A stretch of DNA of 64,000 bases, taken from NCBI GenBank assembly GCA_003222675.1, contig QHWT01000042.1, positions 39,258 to 103,257 of the forward strand, in the 5' to 3' direction. A program made the translations under genes and the position numbers. The stretch comes from Acidobacteriota bacterium. GTDB taxonomy: Bacteria; Acidobacteriota; Vicinamibacteria; Vicinamibacterales; 2-12-FULL-66-21. The notes under the pieces were generated by a model that was given only the letters and a program-made list of their open reading frames with translations, ran no database searches and had not been told where the DNA came from. This document shows positions 41,895-50,216 of the stretch, piece by piece; position 1 is the stretch's first letter; every line of letters begins with the position of its first letter.

Positions 41895-42821
41895 GTGAGA
41901 GTCACATCGCGCGCGGTCGTGCTCGCTCGCGGCCTGGGTACGCGCATGCGCGAACCCGATCCGGCCGTCACGTTGACCGCGGAGCAGCACCGTGCCGCGA
42001 ACGCCGGCCTCAAGCCGATGGTTCCCGTCCACGGCCGCCCGTTCCTCGAGTACGTGCTAGGCGCCGTCGCCGACGCAGGCATCCGACAGGTGGCGCTCAT
42101 CGTCGCGCCCGATCACCTCGTCATTCGACGCCACTTCGAGGAGCACGCGCCGTCGCGGCTGGCGATCAGCTTCGTCGTGCAGGCCGAGGCGCTCGGCACC
42201 GCCAATGCCGTGCTCGCGGCGGAGCAGTGGACCGGCGGCGAACCGTTTCTCGTGATGAATGCCGACAACCTGTATCCCGTCCAGGCGCTCGCGGATCTCG
42301 CGTCGCTCGACGAGCCGGGCCTGCTCGCGTTCGAGGCCGACGATCTCGTGCGCACGGGGAACATTCCGGCGGCACGTGTGAAGGCGTTCGCGCTGGTTCA
42401 AACGGACGACGATGGGTATCTGATGAGGATTGTAGAGAAGCCAAACGATCTTCCGTCTGAAGGCGGAAGCCACGAGATTCAACAGGGGCGGGGAAGCCAC
42501 GAGACTCAACAAGGGGGCGGAAGCCACACCCAGCAAAAAAGCCACACCCAACAGAATCCTGTGGCTTCCGCCTTCAGGCGCAAGGACCTCCTCGTCAGCA
42601 TGAACTGCTGGCGGTTCGATGCGCGCATCCTCGGCGCGTGCCGCGACGTGCCGCGATCGTCGCGAGGAGAGTTCGAACTGCCGGAAGCAGTGATGCTTGC
42701 GATGACCCGTGGCGTCCGCTTCAGGACCCTGCACGCGCGTGGACCCGTACTCGACCTGTCGCGCCGCGCCGACATGATCGATCTCGCCCGACGGCTCGAG
42801 ACGGCCTCTCCGCGTCCATGA
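41895..42821 (+). CDS. Sugar nucleotidyltransferase with an in-frame repeat insertion
   Basis: A 308-residue NTP-transferase. RAVVLARGLGTRM at the start (NTP loop), LKPMVPVHGRPFLEYVL (substrate), EALGTANAVLAAEQW and FLVMNADNLYPV (metal Asp). After MRIVEKPNDLP near residue 186, about 45 residues rich in Gly/Ser/His/Gln (GGSHEIQQG-like units) interrupt the fold before VSMNCWRFDARIL. That stretch is encoded by hairpin and direct repeats seen elsewhere between genes. The insertion keeps the frame, and a surface loop there could tolerate it. The gene overlaps the galactokinase start by 4 bases (ATGA), so the pair would make a sugar-1-phosphate and then an NDP-sugar. Confidence 0.8.
   Translation: MRVTSRAVVLARGLGTRMREPDPAVTLTAEQHRAANAGLKPMVPVHGRPFLEYVLGAVADAGIRQVALIVAPDHLVIRRHFEEHAPSRLAISFVVQAEALGTANAVLAAEQWTGGEPFLVMNADNLYPVQALADLASLDEPGLLAFEADDLVRTGNIPAARVKAFALVQTDDDGYLMRIVEKPNDLPSEGGSHEIQQGRGSHETQQGGGSHTQQKSHTQQNPVASAFRRKDLLVSMNCWRFDARILGACRDVPRSSRGEFELPEAVMLAMTRGVRFRTLHARGPVLDLSRRADMIDLARRLETASPRP
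42450..42584. repeat. Repeat element inside the nucleotidyltransferase gene
   Basis: Bounded by hairpins CTTCCGTC-TGAA-GGCGGAAG (42450-42469) and CTTCCGCC-TTCA-GGCGCAAG (42565-42584), both one mismatch from perfect. Between them lie three degenerate direct repeats beginning GGAAGCCAC(G/A). The length keeps the reading frame. Confidence 0.8.
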
Positions 42822-44070
42822 CCGGCGCATCCCTGGCGCGCGCGCTCGTCGAGGGTGGCCTCCAACCTTCCGAGCACGACGGCAAGGTGCGACTGTTCGA
42901 TCTCGTCCTCGAGCGACACACGACAGTCGGCTCGTCCAGCCGCGCGCCCGTTCGCGCGTGGTGGGTGCCGGGCAGGCTCGAGGTATTCGGCAAGCACACC
43001 GACTACGCAGGTGGCCGGACGCTCGTGTGCGCGGTCCCGCGCGGCTTTGCCGTGACGGCGAGTGGGCGCGACGACGGGATCCTCAATATCATCGATGCGC
43101 GTAATAACGAGGGGGTGACCCTGCGGCCGCCGTTTGAGGAAGTGTTTACCGGCTGGCGGAACTACGTCCGCGTCGTCGCGCGACGACTCTCGCGCAATTT
43201 TCCGGAATCCGCATTCGGCGCGGACATCGTGTTCGCGAGCGATCTGCCGAGGGCGTCGGGCATGAGCAGCTCGAGTGCGCTGATGATCAGCATCGCGACC
43301 GTGCTGGTTCGCCAGGGGACGCTCGAGGCGCGTGAGGAGTGGAGGGCAAACATCCGTGCGCCGCTCGACTCCGCGGGCTATTACGCGTGCATCGAGAACG
43401 GCCTCAGCTTCGGCTCGCTACGGGGAGACTCCGGCGTTGGCACTCACGGCGGCAGCGAGGACCACGCCGCGATTCTGACCGCCCAGCCCGGGCGACTGTC
43501 TGCATTTCGTTTCGTGCCGATGCGCCCCGACGCGACCTGCCGCGTGCCAGACCAATGGCGCTTTCTGCTGGCGCCAAGCGGCGTCCCGTCGGAAAAGACG
43601 GGCGCGGCGAAAGAGAGATACAACCGGCTCTCTCTGGGCACGCGCGCTCTGCTCGAACACTGGAACCGCACCGAGCCTCACGCGGAATCGCTCGGCGCTG
43701 CGCTCGGGTCGCGACCCGATGCCGCACGTCAGCTTCGCGAGATCGTCCGCTGCTCCGCCACGGGCGACTGGACGCCGGACGCTTTGACGAATCGGCTCGA
43801 TCATTTCGTGCGCGAAGATGCGCGCGTGCCTGACGCGCTGGCGGCATTCGACGCGGCGGATGGGGCGCGGCTGCAGGAGCTCGCGACCGGATCACAGGAA
43901 GACGCGGAGACGCTGCTGGAGAATCAGGTGCCGGCGACTGTGCAGCTTGCGCGCTCGGCGCGCTCGTCAATCGCGCGGATGCGGAGGAGTTTGCGGCACG
44001 CTGGAGTCCCCACGCGTTCATCGCGATGCCGGGACCGGCGCTGGTGGAGCTGTCTCCTTCCGAACTGTAG
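42818..44070 (+). pseudogene. Galactokinase-family GHMP kinase with a frame-breaking deletion of motif 3
   Basis: A sugar kinase making sugar-1-phosphate. WWVPGRLEVFGKHTDYAGGR near residue 50 and the ATP loop DLPRASGMSSSSALM near 150 are intact, and GSEDHAAIL is present. The frame is normal to LLENQVPATVQLARSA near 43957. The expected motif 3 (AFGAGFGGSVW) is absent, and the rest of the C-terminus (ALVNRADAEEFAARW ... MPGPALVELSPSEL) is in another frame, ending at a TAG at 44068-44070. A 9-bp direct repeat GCGCGCTCG stands twice at the junction, so a deletion between repeats is likely, or an assembly collapse. As read, the protein would end with an unrelated Arg-rich tail to 44155. The stop of the correct frame lies in a GTAGG hairpin repeat. 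Confidence 0.75.
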
Positions 44071-44090
44071 GCCGGGTCTTCAGACCCGGC
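44067..44090. repeat. GTAGG hairpin repeat
   Basis: GTAG followed by perfect arms GCCGGGTC and GACCCGGC with loop TTCA. Its TAG is the stop of the galactokinase reading frame. Confidence 0.85.
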
Positions 44091-44144
44091 GCGCTTTTGC
44101 TGCAAGTTGCATATCACGCGCTCGGACACGAGCAGCGCGCATGA

Positions 44145-44170
44145 GGCGGGTCTAAAGACCCGCCCTACAG
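44145..44170. repeat. GTAGG hairpin repeat, inverted copy
   Basis: Arms GGCGGGTC and GACCCGCC with loop TAAA, followed by CTACAG: the reverse orientation of the repeat at 44067. The pair flanks an 80-base spacer between convergent genes and may terminate both. Confidence 0.85.
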
Positions 44171-44176
44171 AACGGC

Positions 44177-44680
44177 CTACTCGAGCTGCAGCGGTTCGGG
44201 CTGCGGCAGCTCCGGGACGGTCTCCGGAAGTGACATCATGAGCCGCGCGCATGCGTTCCAGCGCAGCACCGCATCGTCGTTGCGCGCCGGGCTGATCGCT
44301 TCCGCACGTTCGAAGAAGGTCATCGCTTCGCGCAGCCACTCGACCGCCGCGGCGGCGGCGCCATAGCGTTCGTGATGCAACACCGCCTTCGCGCGGCGTT
44401 CGCGGATGATCCCCGAGTAGTACGCGCGGTCGTACTCCTCCTTCAGGCGTGCCGCGAGTTCCACCGCGCGGCCGATGACTCTGGACGACGATTCGTGGGG
44501 AAACTGGTCCGTGAGCGCGAGGAGCAGCGTGATCAATGCATCCTGGTTGTCCGGATCCACCTGCAGCACGTCGAGGCAGATGCTCTCCGCCTCGCCGGGT
44601 TCGTTCAGCAGACGATAGCGTTCGGCCTTGGCGAGCGCCGATGGGATCGCGTCCTTTGAGAGCGGCTTCAGCGTGAACAT
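44177..44680 (-). CDS. TPR-like protein at the end of the succinate dehydrogenase operon
   Basis: A 167-residue alpha-helical protein. ALAKAERYRLLNEPGEAESI and CLDVLQVDPDNQDALITLLL near residues 15-55 form a tetratricopeptide-like pair; further amphipathic helices follow, and the end is Pro/Glu-rich. No signal or membrane segment. It starts 8 bases after the sdhB stop, so it belongs to the operon; a scaffold or assembly role for the dehydrogenase is possible but not shown. Confidence 0.65.
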   Translation of the reverse strand: MFTLKPLSKDAIPSALAKAERYRLLNEPGEAESICLDVLQVDPDNQDALITLLLALTDQFPHESSSRVIGRAVELAARLKEEYDRAYYSGIIRERRAKAVLHHERYGAAAAAVEWLREAMTFFERAEAISPARNDDAVLRWNACARLMMSLPETVPELPQPEPLQLE

Positions 44681-44688
44681 GGGGCACC

Positions 44689-45438
44689 TCAGGAGCGAAA
44701 TACCCGCAGCAGCCTGGTGATCGGATCGTAGAAGCGGTCGACGACGCGTTCCTTCAACGGAATGATGGCATTCTCAGTGATCGTAATGTGTTCGGGACAG
44801 ACCTTCGTGCAGCAGCGTGTGATGTTGCAGTAGCCGATTCCATGATGGTTCTTCAGGTCATCCAGGCGATCCCCGGCGTCGATTGGGTTCATCTCCAGCG
44901 CCGCCGCGTACGTCAGGAAGCGCGGGCCGATGAAACGATCATGCATCTTGTGATCGCGCAGGATGTGGCAGACGTCCTGGCAGAGAAAACATTCGATGCA
45001 CTTCCGGAACTCCTGCACGCGATCGATGTCCGCCTGGCGCATGCGCCACGTCCCGTCCGAGGCGTCGGGTTTTTTTGCCGCGAACGGCTTGATCGATTGC
45101 TTGACGCGGTAATTCCACGATACGTCGGTGACGAGATCTTTGATCGGCGGGAACGCGCGCATCGGTTCGACCGTGACCGGCTCGTCGAGCGGCAGGCTGT
45201 TCAGCCGTGTCATGCACATCAGGCGGGGGCTGCCATTGATCTCAGCGGAACACGATCCGCACTTGCCTGCCTTGCAGTTCCAGCGGACGGCAAGGTCCGG
45301 CGCCTCGGTTGCCTGGATCTGGTGCACCGCATCGAGCACGACCATGCCCGGCACGATCGCGACGGAGTAGTCGCGGAACGCGCCGCCCTTTTCGTCAGTG
45401 CGCCAGACCTTGAACGTTGCAGTCGGCATAGGATTCAT
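44689..45438 (-). CDS. sdhB: Succinate dehydrogenase/fumarate reductase iron-sulfur subunit
   Basis: A 249-residue electron-transfer subunit between the flavoprotein and the membrane quinone site. 2Fe-2S site CKAGKCGSCSAEINGSPRLMC-type cysteines near residues 55-75, then CIECFLCQDVCHIL near 147-160 and CNITRCCTKVCPEHI near 205-220 for the 4Fe-4S and 3Fe-4S clusters. The ATG at 45438 touches a hairpin repeat directly and has no ribosome site; an ATG at 45429 fits the family N-terminus (MPTATFKVWR) equally well. Lies between sdhA and the TPR gene. Confidence 0.95.
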   Translation of the reverse strand: MNPMPTATFKVWRTDEKGGAFRDYSVAIVPGMVVLDAVHQIQATEAPDLAVRWNCKAGKCGSCSAEINGSPRLMCMTRLNSLPLDEPVTVEPMRAFPPIKDLVTDVSWNYRVKQSIKPFAAKKPDASDGTWRMRQADIDRVQEFRKCIECFLCQDVCHILRDHKMHDRFIGPRFLTYAAALEMNPIDAGDRLDDLKNHHGIGYCNITRCCTKVCPEHITITENAIIPLKERVVDRFYDPITRLLRVFRS

Positions 45439-45497
45439 GCCGGGTCTAAAGACCCGGCCTACGTCTGATTGTAGGGCGGCTCTTCAGAGCCGCCCGC
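45439..45497. repeat. Two GTAGG hairpin repeats in the sdhA-sdhB spacer
   Basis: GCCGGGTC-TAAA-GACCCGGC plus CTAC (45439-45462), then GTAG plus GGCGGCTC-TTCA-GAGCCGCC (45471-45497). They fill almost the whole 67-base gap inside the operon, directly before the sdhB start codon. Confidence 0.85.
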
Positions 45498-45505
45498 GAC
45501 GTGTA

Positions 45506-47320
45506 TTATTTCTGATCTTCGATAATCTGCTTCAGCTCCGCCGGCATAGCTGGGAGCGGCACGCGGCGAACCTGCATCGATCCGTCAGACGCCTTCGCCG
45601 TCACGACGTTGAACATCGCAAACCGTGGATCCTTCTCCGGAAAATCTTCCCGGAAATGACCGCCGCGGCTCTCCTTACGTTCGATCGCCGATCGCGTGAT
45701 CGCCTCTGACACCGTCAGCAGGTGGCCCAAATCGATCGACGTGTGCCAGCCAGGATTGTATTCGCGGTGGCCCGTGACGACCGCCCGCTCGACCCGCGTC
45801 CTCAACGCCGTCAGTCCCTGCAGCGCCCGCTGCATGTCGTCTTCGTTGCGGACGATGCCAACGAGCGCCTGCATCATCTCCTGCAATGCGCTCTGGATTG
45901 CGTACGGATTCTCACCGCCGCCTGGTCCTGCTTCGAACGGCTTCAGCGCGCGATCGGCTGCGGCGCGCGCGGCGGCAGTGTCGATTGAGACGCGGCGATG
46001 CTCGCGCGCAAAGGCAGCCGCGTGCTCCCCGGCGCGCTTCCCGAACACGAGGAGGTCCGAAAGCGAGTTGCCGCCGAGCCGGTTCGCGCCGTTGATGCCC
46101 GCCGCGCATTCGCCGGCCGCAAAGAGGCCCTGGACGCTCGACATCTGCGTGTCGCCGTCGACGCGCACGCCGCCCATGATGTAGTGGGTCGTGGGCCCCA
46201 CCTCCATCGGCTCCTTGGTGATGTCGATGTCGGCGAGCTCCTTGAACTGGTGATACATGCTGGGCAGCTTGCGGCGGATGTGCTCCTCGCCGTTCGCCAG
46301 TCGCTTCTTTATCCACGCGATGTCGAGGAACACGCCGCCGTGCGGGCTGCCGCGGCCGTCTCTGACCTCGCGCATGATGCAGCGCGCGACGTGATCGCGT
46401 GTCAGGAGTTCCGGCGGCCTCCGCGCATTCTTGTCACCCTGCGTGTAACGCCATCCCTCGTCTTCGTTGTCCGCCGTCTGCTTGCGGTACGCGTCGGGGA
46501 TATCGTCGAACATGAAGCGGCGTCCGTCCCGGTTGAGAAGGATGCCGCCTTCGCCGCGCACGCCTTCCGTTACAAGAATCCCCTGAACGCTCGGCGGCCA
46601 GATCATGCCAGTCGGATGGAACTGGATGAACTCCATGTCCAACAGCTCCGCGCCGGCGTGATAGGCGAGCGAATGGCCGTCGCCCGTGCCTTCCCAGCTG
46701 TTGCTGGTGATTTTGTAGGCGCGGCCGGCTCCGCCTGTCGCCAGGATCACGGCCGACGCGCCAAATACCTTGAAGCGGCCGCGCTCGCGCTCGTAGCCGA
46801 CGACGCCGGAGGCGCGACCGTCGGTCGCGAGCAGCGACACGACGGTGAACTCCATGTGGACGTCGATGCCGCGGTGAACGCCCTCGTCCTGCAGCGTGCG
46901 GATCAACTCGAGACCCGTGCGATCGCCGACGTGCGCGAGACGCGGATAGCGGTGGCCGCCGAAGTTACGCTGCAGGATGCGCCCGTCCGCCGTGCGATCG
47001 AAGACCGCGCCCCACGCCTCGAGCTCGCGCACACGATCGGGTGCCTCTTTCGCGTGCAGTTCGGCCATCCGCCAGTTGTTCACGTACTGGCCGCCACGCA
47101 TCGTGTCGGCGAAGTGCACCTTCCAGCTGTCGCGGTCGTCGACGTTCGCGAGCGCCGCCGCGACGCCCCCTTCGGCCATCACGGTGTGCGCCTTGCCGAG
47201 CAGCGACTTGCAGATCAAGCCGACCTGCACGCCGGCTGCGGACGCTTCGATCGCGGCGCGGAGTCCCGCGCCGCCGGCGCCAATCACGAGGACATCGTAG
47301 TCGTGTGTCTCAAAGTCCAT
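45506..47320 (-). CDS. sdhA: Succinate dehydrogenase/fumarate reductase flavoprotein subunit
   Basis: A 604-residue FAD enzyme that oxidises succinate (or reduces fumarate). FAD loop DVLVIGAGGAGLRAAIEASA at the N-terminus, KAHTVMAEGGVAAAL, the His expected to carry covalent FAD in FGGHRYPR, the active-site segment FHPTGMIWPPS and TEGVRGEGGILLNRDGRRFM, and the capping domain with GGVRVD and GLFAAGECAAGINGANRLGG. The ATG at 47320 begins the family sequence; the open frame upstream is repeat DNA. The gene is between sdhC-like and sdhB in the usual operon. Confidence 0.95.
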   Translation of the reverse strand: MDFETHDYDVLVIGAGGAGLRAAIEASAAGVQVGLICKSLLGKAHTVMAEGGVAAALANVDDRDSWKVHFADTMRGGQYVNNWRMAELHAKEAPDRVRELEAWGAVFDRTADGRILQRNFGGHRYPRLAHVGDRTGLELIRTLQDEGVHRGIDVHMEFTVVSLLATDGRASGVVGYERERGRFKVFGASAVILATGGAGRAYKITSNSWEGTGDGHSLAYHAGAELLDMEFIQFHPTGMIWPPSVQGILVTEGVRGEGGILLNRDGRRFMFDDIPDAYRKQTADNEDEGWRYTQGDKNARRPPELLTRDHVARCIMREVRDGRGSPHGGVFLDIAWIKKRLANGEEHIRRKLPSMYHQFKELADIDITKEPMEVGPTTHYIMGGVRVDGDTQMSSVQGLFAAGECAAGINGANRLGGNSLSDLLVFGKRAGEHAAAFAREHRRVSIDTAAARAAADRALKPFEAGPGGGENPYAIQSALQEMMQALVGIVRNEDDMQRALQGLTALRTRVERAVVTGHREYNPGWHTSIDLGHLLTVSEAITRSAIERKESRGGHFREDFPEKDPRFAMFNVVTAKASDGSMQVRRVPLPAMPAELKQIIEDQK

Positions 47321-47331
47321 CAGAGGCAGCG

Positions 47332-47436
47332 CTTCGCGCGACTGCGATCCGGGGCGCGGGGCGCGCGATCCGAGACGCGGTCCTGAAACGACCGCACCCC
47401 GCACCCCGGGCCCCGCATCCCGATTGCTTCACGTTT
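47332..47436. repeat. GC-rich CCCCGCACCCCG-type repeat between sdhC and sdhA
   Basis: Contains GCGACTGCGATCCGGGGCGC and CCGCACCCCGCACCCCGGGC, degenerate units running between two genes of one operon. No gene. It makes the sdhC-sdhA gap longer than usual for the operon. Confidence 0.5.
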
Positions 47437-47437
47437 T

Positions 47438-48238
47438 TCACAGCAATCGAAGATCCGTCCAGATGCCCATCGAGCAGAGCCGCACGTAGACGTCAGCGAA
47501 GGCGACGGAGAAGAGGCTGAGCCACGCGAAGACCTGATGGCGGCGATTGAGCGACGACACGCACGAATAGCACGTCCAGCGCGTCGACGAGGAGGAGAGC
47601 TCGTCGCGGCGGCCGCCAATCAGGTGACGCAGCGAATGACAACTGAACGTGTAACCTGCCAGCAGCACCGCATTGAGCATCAGCACAAAGCTGCCGACAC
47701 CGATCCCGAAGTGCTTCGCGCCGGCCGCATCGGCGAAGCGAAAGGCCTGGAGGGCGTCGACGAACAGGATGCAGATGAAGATCAGCCCCAGGTAGAGGAA
47801 GTATCGGTGCACGTTCTGCAGCACCAGCGGAAACGAGCGTTCACCAAGATAGCTCTTGCGCGGTTCACCCACTGTGCAGCCGGGAGGGTCGGCCCAGAAC
47901 GCCTTGTAGTAAGCGCCACGGTAGTAGTAACACGTGACCCGGAATCCTCCTGGCGCCCACAAAATGAGCAGCGCCGCGGAGAACGGCAGCGCGCCCGGCC
48001 ACCATCCCGGCTTCGGACCGAACCAGGAGTGCGAGCTGTCGCCGAAGAGCAGTGGAGAGTAGAACGGCGACAGATACGGGCCGTACTCGAAATGGTTTCC
48101 CTGGAACGCCGCCCACGTCGCGTAGACGACGAAGGCAGACAGCGCGACGAACACTACAAGCGGCTGAACCCACCAGGCATCACGACGCGTCGTTTCCCCG
48201 AATTTACGTTCAACCAAAGGCCAGGTGGCCTGTGCCAT
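47438..48238 (-). CDS. Succinate dehydrogenase membrane (cytochrome b-like) subunit
   Basis: A 266-residue membrane protein with five hydrophobic segments (VVFVALSAFVVYATWAAF, ALPFSAALLILWAPGGF, YFLYLGLIFICILFVDAL, GSFVLMLNAVLLAGYTF, FAWLSLFSVAFADVYVRL) and His residues placed for heme (NVHRYFLY, SCHSLRHL, RRHQVFAW). The single-subunit layout next to sdhA/sdhB fits the anchor of a type-B/E-like complex; the divergent sequence makes the exact class uncertain. GGGAGACACTCG precedes the ATG at 48238. First gene of the sdh operon and divergent from the ferritin gene. Confidence 0.85.
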   Translation of the reverse strand: MAQATWPLVERKFGETTRRDAWWVQPLVVFVALSAFVVYATWAAFQGNHFEYGPYLSPFYSPLLFGDSSHSWFGPKPGWWPGALPFSAALLILWAPGGFRVTCYYYRGAYYKAFWADPPGCTVGEPRKSYLGERSFPLVLQNVHRYFLYLGLIFICILFVDALQAFRFADAAGAKHFGIGVGSFVLMLNAVLLAGYTFSCHSLRHLIGGRRDELSSSSTRWTCYSCVSSLNRRHQVFAWLSLFSVAFADVYVRLCSMGIWTDLRLL

Positions 48239-48338
48239 CGAGTGTCTCCCGGACGCGAGCGAATCGAGCGCGCGTAAAAACCATACTGGCCGCAGGAACG
48301 GATTGCAAGGGATAGAATTGAGCCGGAGGATCGAAGCC

Positions 48339-48833
48339 GTGTTAATCAGCCGCAACCTTGGGCGGGCCATCAACGAGCAGATCGGGAATGAGTTCGGCGC
48401 TCACATGCAGTACCTGAGCATCGCCGCGCATTTCCGGCAGCGACAACTGACGCTGCTGTCGAAGCTGTTTTTCGCGCAGGCCGAAGAAGAGAAGCAGCAC
48501 GCGATGAAGTTCGTGCAGTACATGCTCGACACGAAAGCGGACCTGCAGATCCCGGCGATTGCTGCCCCCAAGCCCATGTTCGCGTCGGCGGAGGAAGCCG
48601 CGCAGGCGGCGTTGACATGGGAGCAGGAGGTCACGCGACAGATCACCGGCCTGATGGACATCGCCGTCAAGGACAACGACTACATGTCGCAGAGCTTCCT
48701 GCAGTGGTTCATCGACGAGCAGCTCGAGGAAGTCGTGAAGATGGACCGGCTCCTCAGCGTCATTCGTACATCGGGGGAGAAGAATCTTCTGATGGTCGAG
48801 GCGTATCTCGTGCACATCGAGAAAGCGCATTAA
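48339..48833 (+). CDS. Ferritin-family iron-storage protein
   Basis: A 164-residue four-helix ferritin that oxidises and stores iron in the cytoplasm. Ferroxidase residues are visible: Glu in NEQIGNEFGAHMQYL near 12-26, the EEEKQHA helix near 50-56, and Glu/Gln positions in EVTRQITGLMD and EQLEEVVKMDRLL. The start is a GTG at 48339 with GGAGGA 8 bases upstream; the frame stays open further upstream without family similarity. It is divergent from the sdh operon, whose Fe-S enzymes depend on iron, but no Fur box was recognised in the 100-base gap. Confidence 0.9.
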   Translation: MLISRNLGRAINEQIGNEFGAHMQYLSIAAHFRQRQLTLLSKLFFAQAEEEKQHAMKFVQYMLDTKADLQIPAIAAPKPMFASAEEAAQAALTWEQEVTRQITGLMDIAVKDNDYMSQSFLQWFIDEQLEEVVKMDRLLSVIRTSGEKNLLMVEAYLVHIEKAH

Positions 48834-48840
48834 CGCCACC

Positions 48841-48922
48841 AGCTACCAGCTCGGAAAGCGGGAAGCTGCTAGCGGGAAGCTGATAGCTGGTAGCTGGAAG
48901 CTGGTAGCTGGTAGCTGGTAGC
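48841..48922. repeat. AGCTGGTAGCTGG tandem repeat
   Basis: About eight degenerate copies of an AGCTGGTAG/AGCTGGAAG unit between two convergent genes. Self-complementary parts (CAGCT/AGCTG) allow hairpins. No coding role. Confidence 0.85.
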
Positions 48923-48934
48923 GCGATCGCTTGC

Positions 48935-50110
48935 CTACGCGGCCGGAACCGTTCGCGACATCGCGATTCGCAACGACGACTCGCACATCACTGCCAGCAC
49001 CAGCGTGAAGAGCAGGCATAAGCGTGCCATCGCCTCGATGCCCCACGCGGTCGCCGCGAGGCCGACCACCGCTGGCAGCACGGACAGTCCGACTGCGGCC
49101 GCGGCGATCTGAAAGCCGACGGCGTTCGCCGCGTGCATCGTCCCGAGCCGCGATGGTGTCGTCGCGACGAGCAGGGGAAAAATCGGTCCGCACGCGCAAC
49201 CCGCCAGCGCCACACCGACAGCCGTCACGAGCAGGCCCGCGTTCAGACACACGAGCGCCGTGCCGGCCGTCAGGCCGGAGAGCGCGATGCGGAGTAACGT
49301 CGGGACCGGCACCGCGCCTCCAGCGGTTCCCGCGAGCATGCGGCCCGCCGTGAGACTGCCCCAGAACAGGCTCGCTATGAAGCCAGCATGTTCCGGCGCG
49401 ACTCCACGACCTTCCGTCAGCAGCGTGTATGTCCACGCTCCGACCGACGCTTCGATACCTGTGTAGATGAAGAATGTGACAATTCCGAGCCACACTGCAG
49501 GCTCGCGCAATGTTGCGCGCATGGGCGCGGACGTCGCGTCCTCGGAACCCTCTGACGTGCCGCCGGTCTTGGGCCACCAGCCCGCCGTCATCGCGAAGGC
49601 GCCTGCGAGCGCGAGTTGTGCGCCGCCGACGATCATGTAGCCGCGTTGCCATGGGTGTCCGGCGTGCATCACCGCCGTCATGATCATCGGACCTGTCGCG
49701 GCGCCGGCGCCGTAACACGCGTGCAGCCAGTTCAGCGCTCGCGGCCCAAGATGGAGCGCGGCGTACGTATTCAGGCCCGCATCGATCGCCCCAGCACCGA
49801 GCCCGAGCACGACGCCGAGCGCGAGCATCAGAGGCCACCATGCCGCGTTCGCATAGCCGAGCAGACCGGCACCCGTCAGCGCGCAGCTGACGGCGAGCAC
49901 GGTCCCGAGATTCATCTGCCGAAGCAGCCGTCCGCTCGAAAAGCTCGACGTCACATACCCGACCGTGGTCACGATTAGCAAGATACCGAGTGCGTCGAGC
50001 TCGAGACCAAAGAAGGCCCGGATCGAAGGCCATGCGACGCCCAGCAGGCCGTCAGGCAGACCAAGGCTGATGAACGCGAGGGCGGCCAGCGGCGGGAGCA
50101 GGCGCTTCAT
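48935..50110 (-). CDS. Major facilitator superfamily transporter
   Basis: A 391-residue membrane transporter with about 12 hydrophobic segments. LGLPDGLLGVAWPSIRAFFG in helix 1 and YVTSSFSSGRLLRQMNLGTV in the helix 2-3 loop are of the FucP/fucose-sugar-like MFS type; FWGSLTAGRMLAG mirrors this in the second half. Substrate unknown (sugar is a guess from the family). The ATG at 50110 is chosen because it starts the first helix; the longer frame is a shadow of the divergent region. Divergent from the cupin gene. Confidence 0.85.
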   Translation of the reverse strand: MKRLLPPLAALAFISLGLPDGLLGVAWPSIRAFFGLELDALGILLIVTTVGYVTSSFSSGRLLRQMNLGTVLAVSCALTGAGLLGYANAAWWPLMLALGVVLGLGAGAIDAGLNTYAALHLGPRALNWLHACYGAGAATGPMIMTAVMHAGHPWQRGYMIVGGAQLALAGAFAMTAGWWPKTGGTSEGSEDATSAPMRATLREPAVWLGIVTFFIYTGIEASVGAWTYTLLTEGRGVAPEHAGFIASLFWGSLTAGRMLAGTAGGAVPVPTLLRIALSGLTAGTALVCLNAGLLVTAVGVALAGCACGPIFPLLVATTPSRLGTMHAANAVGFQIAAAAVGLSVLPAVVGLAATAWGIEAMARLCLLFTLVLAVMCESSLRIAMSRTVPAA

Positions 50111-50216
50111 TGATCTACCATACAAGTTCGGCGCGCCGGGCCCGCAGCCCTTCGCCGGCATCGCTTCAGGCTGCAGTCGATGATTCGCTGCTACGCCGCG
50201 GCAGGAGGAATGAGGA

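Noticed and set aside
42450..42584. CRISPR-like array inside the nucleotidyltransferase gene
   Set aside because: The units are short, degenerate and without regular unique spacers; no cas gene is near.
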